A stretch of DNA of 10,434 bases from Caryophanales bacterium UBA4365 (lineage in GTDB: Bacteria; Bacillota_I; Bacilli_A; RFN20; CAG-826), in assembly GCA_002393905.1 (NCBI GenBank), contig DGSJ01000040.1, positions 1 through 10,434 on the forward strand, written 5' to 3'. A program made the translations under genes and the position numbers. The notes beneath the pieces were generated by a model, which was not told the DNA's origin, did not search any database, and saw nothing but the letters and a program-made list of their open reading frames with translations. Of the stretch, positions 6,672-10,434 are shown one piece after another (position 1 is the first letter of the stretch; every line of letters begins with the position of its first letter).

Positions 6672-8234
6672 ATGGAACGCTTATTCAAAGAACTATTAAA
6701 CTATTATCATTTATCCGAAGCTGATTATCATTTGATGTCTCTTCCTTTAGACGAGGTTCATTTACTTGAACCAACATCAATTAAAGGAATGAACCGTGTG
6801 AAATCACGTATTTTTGAGTCAATCAAGAATAACGAAAAAATCATCATTTATGGTGATTATGATTGTGATGGAATTAGTGCAACTTCAATCATGTATCGCA
6901 CATTCCAAATCTTAAATTACCATGTTTCCTATTACATTCCTTCTCGCTATAGCGATGGCTATGGATTAAATGTCACAAATGTTGAAAAAATCGCTTTAGC
7001 TGGCTATAAATTAATCATTTGCGTGGATAATGGTATTTCTCAACACGAAGCCATTCATCGAGCTAAAGAACTCGGAATTGATGTTATCGTTATCGATCAT
7101 CACGAAGTTCCAGAGGAAAGAACCGAAGCTTATGAGATTATTCATCCAATTGTTTCAGAGATTTCCGATATCTTTGGATCTGGCGGTTACATGGCTTTAT
7201 ATGTTTCAGCCGCTCTACTTGGTTCATATGATGATTATTTAGTCACGATTGCTGGATTAAGTGTCATTTCCGACTTAATGGAACTACGTGGTCCAAACCG
7301 TGACCTAGTTCGTTTAGCAGTGGATCGTTTTGAAAAGAATAAATATCTTCCTCTCCGCTTGTTAGCGGAGTCTCCAATCATTACGGAGAAAACTTTCTCA
7401 ATGGAAATCGCTCCAAAAATAAACGCGATTGGACGAATGATGGAGAAAAATGAAGCAAATTTATTGGTCAAATATTTTACAACCGATAATGAGCAGGATA
7501 TTTACTCCCTTTGCGACTGGATTAACCAAATTAACGCCCAAAGAAAAGAGCTCACTAAATCAACTGTCGATAACCTGACCGAAGATTTCTCTAATCAACC
7601 TGGAATCTGCGTTAATATTGATACAAAAGAAGGCATTATTGGCTTAATAGCCAATCGATTCCTAAATTTATATAATGTTCCTTCATTAGTTTTTACCAAA
7701 GATTTATTACATCCAGATATTCTTAAAGGTTCAATTAGATCTAAGGAAGGATTTAACGTCACAAAAGCCTTTAAGTCACTTGAAAAATATCTTGTAACTG
7801 GTGGTGGTCACTCCTTTGCTGGAGGCTTATCGATTAAGGCTACTGATTTTGATAGTTTTAAGAAAGAATTTTTAGCTTTATGTAAGCAATATCAAATCGA
7901 AGAAGTCGATCATCCTTCTATTGATATTTCTCTTTCCGAAATTACAATGACCAACCATCAACTAGTTCGTTCATTTGCCCCATTTGGTATGGGTTTTGAA
8001 GAACCGTTATTCTCTATTGAGAATATTCCAACACGCGGATTAACATTTATCTCAGAAGGAAAACATCTTTCTACCCCATTAACTATTCAAGCCAAATTAC
8101 TTGGATTTAATATGCCAAAAGAAGAAGTACAAGCCTCATCCATGATCGATGTTGAAGGACATTTCTTATTGTCCTCATTTAGAGGCGCTAAAACACTAGA
8201 ATTCCGTATTTCAAAATATAATTCTCACAAGTAA
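6672..8234 (+). CDS. recJ: RecJ-family single-strand DNA exonuclease (DHH/DHHA1)
   Basis: RecJ degrades single-stranded DNA 5' to 3' in recombination and repair, using metal ions held by the DHH domain. Visible motifs are IYGDYDCDG (59-67, motif I), VDNGIS (118-123), IDHHE (141-145, the DHH motif), SDLMEL (200-205), and APKINAIGRM (247-256) linking the domains. The DHHA1 block runs from GSIRS (353-357) to VTGGGHSFAGG (375-385). The C-terminal 130 residues fit the OB-like domain. At 520 aa it is shorter than typical Bacillota RecJ, which carries an extra C-terminal domain. An oligonucleotide phosphodiesterase of the same superfamily is less likely, because the RecJ linker and OB region are present. 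The ATG lacks a Shine-Dalgarno and follows a terminator directly. No better internal start exists, because the N-terminal residues already match the family. Confidence 0.88.
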   Translation: MERLFKELLNYYHLSEADYHLMSLPLDEVHLLEPTSIKGMNRVKSRIFESIKNNEKIIIYGDYDCDGISATSIMYRTFQILNYHVSYYIPSRYSDGYGLNVTNVEKIALAGYKLIICVDNGISQHEAIHRAKELGIDVIVIDHHEVPEERTEAYEIIHPIVSEISDIFGSGGYMALYVSAALLGSYDDYLVTIAGLSVISDLMELRGPNRDLVRLAVDRFEKNKYLPLRLLAESPIITEKTFSMEIAPKINAIGRMMEKNEANLLVKYFTTDNEQDIYSLCDWINQINAQRKELTKSTVDNLTEDFSNQPGICVNIDTKEGIIGLIANRFLNLYNVPSLVFTKDLLHPDILKGSIRSKEGFNVTKAFKSLEKYLVTGGGHSFAGGLSIKATDFDSFKKEFLALCKQYQIEEVDHPSIDISLSEITMTNHQLVRSFAPFGMGFEEPLFSIENIPTRGLTFISEGKHLSTPLTIQAKLLGFNMPKEEVQASSMIDVEGHFLLSSFRGAKTLEFRISKYNSHK

Positions 8235-8244
8235 AGCGCACATA

Positions 8245-8253
8245 TGCGATAAT
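8245..8253 (+). promoter_or_regulatory. Extended -10 promoter of the first lipoprotein gene
   Basis: TGCGATAAT fits the extended -10 pattern TGn-TATAAT with one mismatch, and CTCACA (8224-8229) is a possible -35 at 18 bases. The stretch ATAATATTTATTA (8249-8261) is identical to the one in the next gene's promoter. The start site near 8260 would leave a leader of about 18 bases holding AGGAAG (8261-8266) before the ATG. Confidence 0.55.
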
Positions 8254-8277
8254 ATTTATTAGGAAGTATAGACTGAT

Positions 8278-9318
8278 ATGAAGCTAAATCGATTCATTGT
8301 TCCATTAGTAGCAGTTCTCTTTTTAGCAAGCTGTAACTCTGCTTCTGGTGGTGGAAAGAAAGAAAAAACTACTTCAGCAGATCCAACTTCCAAAACTTAT
8401 CAACCAATTCCGAGCTACCCAGATCTTCCTGATTATGGAGACTATAGTGGTAGCCAAGGAATTGCTGAAGATCACTTTCAGAGTTTTAATATTTCCCCTA
8501 ATAATATTACATATTCAATCAAAGGTGAGTCCTTTATTGTTAAAACAATAAGTATTAGTCCAAACCTTTCAATTCCTGCTGAAGAATTAGTTTTTAGTTA
8601 CGAAATTAATAAAACAGGCATTGTTGCAATCACCCCTTCCAGTGATACAAGACAGGTTAACGTTGAATGTATTGAATCTGGAGATGTTACATTAACCGTT
8701 TATTCCTGGGAAAAGCGATATAGCAAAAAACTAACTATTCGTGTTTTACCAAACGACGGATCAATAGATCTTTATCAGCCAGAAGTTTCATCTGGATCAG
8801 TTAAAAATTCTGAAAAAGCAAAATTTGGTTGGGTTAGCGGAGAAGTTCCTGGCGGAACAGCATCTGGAGATGCTGAGCTTGGTGCTTACGTTTGGCATTA
8901 CGAACGCGAACAAGTTGGAGCAAGTATAACTGGTGGTAGTGGAACATTTAAATTTGGAACTGGAACCGGTCCTGAAGGAAAAATGACATTTTCAACAAAT
9001 TTTACTAGAAAAATTAAAGAAATAGTCATCCAGTGTTCATCTGCCGCAGGGAAAGATCCGGAAACTGGTTACACTCTGGGTTACGGCTCATCAACATTTA
9101 ATGCTTGGTTCGGAACAAATGAATATCTCTCAAGAACTGTTGATGGAACGACATATCAACCGGGAGAAGAATGCCATACGGCTAAATATTCATCAGATGA
9201 AATTGTTCAATATCACATAATTAACTGCGAAGGAAAAAGTGGTAATTTTGCATTTGAGCTCGGAGCATCTGTTGGAGCGATTTATTTAAAATCAATTTTA
9301 ATTGAATATTCCGAATAG
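8278..9318 (+). CDS. Secreted lipoprotein with Ig-like and C-terminal beta domains
   Basis: I do not recognise a named family for the whole 346-aa protein. Residues 1-19 form a lipoprotein signal: KLNR, a hydrophobic core, then lipobox LASC with Cys19. The mature protein should therefore be anchored to the outer face of the membrane. A Lys-rich patch (GGGKKEKTT, 24-32) and a Pro/Tyr linker (33-60) follow. Residues about 68-157 resemble a bacterial Ig-like (Big2-type) domain, with alternating strands ending in SGDVTLTVYSWEKRYSKKLTIRV. Residues about 165-346 form a second beta-rich, Gly/Ser/Thr-rich domain ending in AIYLKSILIEYSE. That ending resembles the last strand of the next gene's product. 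AGGAAG lies 11 bases before the ATG and an extended -10 lies upstream. A surface binding or adhesion role is only a guess; no catalytic motif is visible. Confidence 0.85.
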   Translation: MKLNRFIVPLVAVLFLASCNSASGGGKKEKTTSADPTSKTYQPIPSYPDLPDYGDYSGSQGIAEDHFQSFNISPNNITYSIKGESFIVKTISISPNLSIPAEELVFSYEINKTGIVAITPSSDTRQVNVECIESGDVTLTVYSWEKRYSKKLTIRVLPNDGSIDLYQPEVSSGSVKNSEKAKFGWVSGEVPGGTASGDAELGAYVWHYEREQVGASITGGSGTFKFGTGTGPEGKMTFSTNFTRKIKEIVIQCSSAAGKDPETGYTLGYGSSTFNAWFGTNEYLSRTVDGTTYQPGEECHTAKYSSDEIVQYHIINCEGKSGNFAFELGASVGAIYLKSILIEYSE

Positions 9319-9320
9319 AG

Positions 9321-9337
9321 TAGATACATAGTATCTA
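9321..9337 (+). other. Hairpin after the first lipoprotein gene
   Basis: TAGATAC and GTATCTA form a perfect 7-bp stem around ATA, three bases after the stop codon. It is followed by AAAATAAAT, not by T, so it is a poor intrinsic terminator. It may protect the 3' end of the mRNA or be chance symmetry. Confidence 0.35.
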
Positions 9338-9376
9338 AAATAAATATCAATTTCATTATAAAAATGAACTCCTTTT

Positions 9377-9385
9377 TGTTATAAT
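9377..9385 (+). promoter_or_regulatory. Consensus extended -10 promoter of the second lipoprotein gene
   Basis: TGTTATAAT is a perfect extended -10 (TGn-TATAAT), the best in the window. No clear -35 is present, as is common for extended -10 promoters. The box is part of an inverted repeat, TATAATA (9380-9386) and TATTATA (9389-9395), which could be an operator. The predicted start is near 9392. Confidence 0.75.
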
Positions 9386-9392
9386 ATTTATT

Positions 9393-9437
9393 ATAGAAGT
9401 GAAACACGTACGATTTCATTTCTATTCGTAATAGAAA
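9393..9437 (+). promoter_or_regulatory. 5' leader with two mutually exclusive hairpins
   Basis: ATAGAAGTGAAA (9393-9404) pairs with TTTCATTTCTAT (9414-9425) as a 12-bp stem with one G-U pair and a nine-base loop. TTTCTATT (9419-9426) can instead pair with AATAGAAA (9430-9437) as an 8-bp stem with a CGT loop. The two share 9419-9425 and cannot form together. The second stem takes in the AAA of the ribosome binding site AAAGGAG (9435-9441). The first stem begins at the predicted transcript end. This may control stability or translation, but no known riboswitch class is recognised. Confidence 0.5.
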
Positions 9438-9455
9438 GGAGATTATCAATTACTT

Positions 9456-10181
9456 ATGAAGAAAACTAATTTAGTTTTGTTTCCAGTTTTAGCTGCTCTT
9501 CTTCTTGCCGGTTGTACCGGAACTAGAAAGCCAAAAAAGAAAAAAAGCTCTTCTGAAGCCCCAGTTTCTGGTTCAGTAACTCCAACTCCAACAAGTGGTG
9601 TTAAACCAACTTCTGGTGTTACTCCAACAAGTCAAACCCCAACTCCAACAAGTCAAACACCAACTCCAAGTGGTGATTCAACATTTAATTTCACCCCAGG
9701 AACACACACTACTGTTATTGACTTTGTCAATAATTATAGTGACTACAAAAATAATTTTGCTGGTTATGTTACTGCAGATTCAGGCTTAATCGATGGAACA
9801 CTTGGAGGATTGGCAATTAATTCTGTCCACTGTTTTGTTTCGAATTTTGAAGGCTCCGGATATGTAATGATGCAAAACAACAAGAAACAAACTGATTGGA
9901 CTGGAACACATGGTGTTGCTTTCTTTGCTAGCACGGCAAGTCTTGGAAACATCACTGAAATTTCATTTACTCCTGGATCTAGTGCATCTACTTCTGCTGT
10001 TTATAATGTAGCGATTCTTAGCGCTCCTGTAACTGCCGAAGGCGGTTCTACTGCTGGAACAAACTTCACTGGAACAGGCGGTAAAGTGACTGGTTCTGGA
10101 GCATACTTCTGCATCACATCAACTGATGCTAAACGTAATGGTCAGATCGGCACATTAACTGTTACTTACACAATTAGTTAA
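9456..10181 (+). CDS. Secreted lipoprotein with PTS-rich linker and beta-rich domain
   Basis: This is a 241-aa protein of no family I can name. Residues 1-20 are a clear lipoprotein signal (MKKT, hydrophobic core, lipobox LAGC with Cys20). A basic patch RKPKKKK (24-30) follows, then a Ser/Thr/Pro linker (about 31-73) with TPTSQTP repeats. The globular part, about 76-241, begins FNFTPGTHTTVIDF and looks all-beta and rich in Gly, Ser and Thr. It ends GQIGTLTVTYTIS, an ending also suggested in the preceding lipoprotein. The first 50 residues closely resemble the next, truncated gene, so the two are paralogues. The ribosome binding site AAAGGAG is 14 bases before the ATG, unusually far, but no other in-frame start fits. 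Likely membrane-anchored on the outer face with the domain held away by the linker. Ligand unknown. Confidence 0.87.
   Translation: MKKTNLVLFPVLAALLLAGCTGTRKPKKKKSSSEAPVSGSVTPTPTSGVKPTSGVTPTSQTPTPTSQTPTPSGDSTFNFTPGTHTTVIDFVNNYSDYKNNFAGYVTADSGLIDGTLGGLAINSVHCFVSNFEGSGYVMMQNNKKQTDWTGTHGVAFFASTASLGNITEISFTPGSSASTSAVYNVAILSAPVTAEGGSTAGTNFTGTGGKVTGSGAYFCITSTDAKRNGQIGTLTVTYTIS
9621..9662 (+). repeat. 21-base tandem repeat in the linker
   Basis: Two copies of a 21-base unit (9621-9641 and 9642-9662) differ at one base and encode TPTSQTP twice; a partial third copy follows. The core ACTCCAACAAGT also occurs at 9585-9596. The period is a multiple of three, so copy-number change would lengthen or shorten the linker without a frameshift. 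Confidence 0.8.
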
Positions 10182-10198
10182 TTTCTATTACAAAACTT

Positions 10199-10226
10199 AA
10201 GAGAGGAATTTATTCCTCTCTTTTTT
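10199..10226 (+). terminator. Intrinsic terminator of the second lipoprotein gene
   Basis: AAGAGAGGAA pairs with TTCCTCTCTT across a TTTA loop, and the 3' arm runs into six T (10221-10226). It starts 18 bases after the stop codon. It separates the second and third lipoprotein genes into different transcripts. Confidence 0.9.
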
Positions 10227-10233
10227 ATTTGAT

Positions 10234-10242
10234 TGAAATAAT
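10234..10242 (+). promoter_or_regulatory. Candidate extended -10 promoter of the third lipoprotein gene
   Basis: TGAAATAAT aligns base for base with the extended -10 elements of the two other lipoprotein genes (TGn, then nATAAT, then AT). It lies inside an inverted repeat AATAATAT (10237-10244) and ATATTATT (10248-10255). An alternative -10 is TAGAAT (10244-10249). The ribosome binding site AAAGAAGG (10257-10264) is seven bases before the ATG. Confidence 0.5.
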
Positions 10243-10271
10243 ATAGAATATTATTGAAAGAAGGTTTTTAT

Positions 10272-10434
10272 ATGAACAAAAAACTCTTAATTCTTCCAGT
10301 CGTCTCGGCTCTTTTGTTAGCGGGATGTACGATGGGAAGAACAACCAAGAAAAAGAAAAAATCATCCAGTGTTGATGTAACTTCTCAAAGTGTTGCTCCA
10401 ACCCCAACTAGTGGAACACCTGCACCAGCACCAA
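10272..10434 (+). CDS. Lipoprotein, 5' part only (paralogue of preceding gene)
   Basis: The gene runs off the right edge; 54 codons are visible. They encode MNKKLLILPVVSALLLAGC, a lipoprotein signal with lipobox LAGC and Cys19, then TMGRTT and five Lys (25-29), then a Ser/Thr/Pro/Ala linker with APTPTSGTPAPAP. This matches the preceding gene in signal, basic patch and linker, so the two probably arose by duplication. It has its own ribosome binding site (AAAGAAGG) and likely its own promoter. The globular domain, which would tell its role, lies outside the window. Confidence 0.88.
   Translation, partial: MNKKLLILPVVSALLLAGCTMGRTTKKKKKSSSVDVTSQSVAPTPTSGTPAPAP

Noticed and set aside
9321..9337. 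TAGATAC/GTATCTA hairpin as an intrinsic terminator
   Set aside because: No T run follows the stem; it is listed only as a hairpin.
10225..10407. 60-codon open frame on the - strand at the right end
   Set aside because: It covers the terminator, promoter and signal-peptide region of the third lipoprotein gene, which explain the DNA better.
1..10434. Mycoplasma-type code with TGA read as Trp
   Set aside because: Trp is encoded by TGG in these genes and all are full length with TGA treated as a stop. Absence of TGA among eight stops is not enough to suggest recoding.
8278..10434. Lipoprotein cluster as a transporter operon (substrate-binding proteins)
   Set aside because: No permease or ATPase gene is adjacent, and the domains lack the look of solute-binding proteins; the second and third genes are separated by a strong terminator.
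1..10434. CRISPR array, tRNA, rRNA, insertion sequence, prophage or defence system
   Set aside because: No regularly spaced repeats, no conserved tRNA arm pattern, no transposase or integrase, and no defence-type gene was found on either strand.

Overview
The window is about 10.4 kb of AT-rich bacterial DNA with every supported gene on the + strand: eight complete genes and one cut by the right edge. It looks like a low-G+C Bacillota, probably a small-genome lineage related to Mollicutes, Erysipelotrichia or uncultured RF39-type Bacilli. The reasons are base composition, the obg-nadE pair (the same neighbours as in mycoplasmas, from memory), lipoboxes of the Gram-positive type, and long intrinsic terminators with T tracts. 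The standard code is in use: Trp is TGG, all genes stay open with TGA read as stop, and all eight visible stops are TAA or TAG. The placement is inference, because no 16S or other marker gene is present.

Layout. Positions 1-61 hold two tandem terminators of an upstream gene. Next comes an obg-nadE operon with a one-base stop/start overlap (91-2093), closed by a strong terminator. A ruvA-ruvB operon follows (2202-3753), with ruvB starting inside ruvA behind a strong ribosome binding site. A 192-base intergenic stretch leads to a large fused secDF (3946-6633). A perfect terminator palindrome then sits only a few bases before a recJ-family gene (6672-8234). From 8278 to the right edge there are three successive genes for secreted lipoproteins, the last one truncated.

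The first 8.2 kb are housekeeping: ribosome-associated GTPase, last step of NAD synthesis, Holliday-junction branch migration, protein export accessory, and single-strand DNA exonuclease. From memory, the order obg - ruvAB - secDF - recJ is a shortened version of a Bacillus subtilis chromosomal stretch that also holds queA, tgt and yajC between ruvB and secDF, and apt-relA after recJ. Here those are missing and the lipoprotein genes sit where apt-relA would be expected.

The less ordinary parts are these. SecDF appears to have lost both intramembrane aspartates of the known proton relay. The lipoproteins share a plan of lipobox, Lys-rich patch, low-complexity linker and beta-rich domain, and their genes share an extended -10 element. 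The second lipoprotein gene has a leader with two competing hairpins. obg and recJ lack normal ribosome binding sites. I see no tRNA, rRNA, CRISPR array, transposase, phage gene, toxin-antitoxin pair or defence system, and no gene-free stretch longer than 192 bases.
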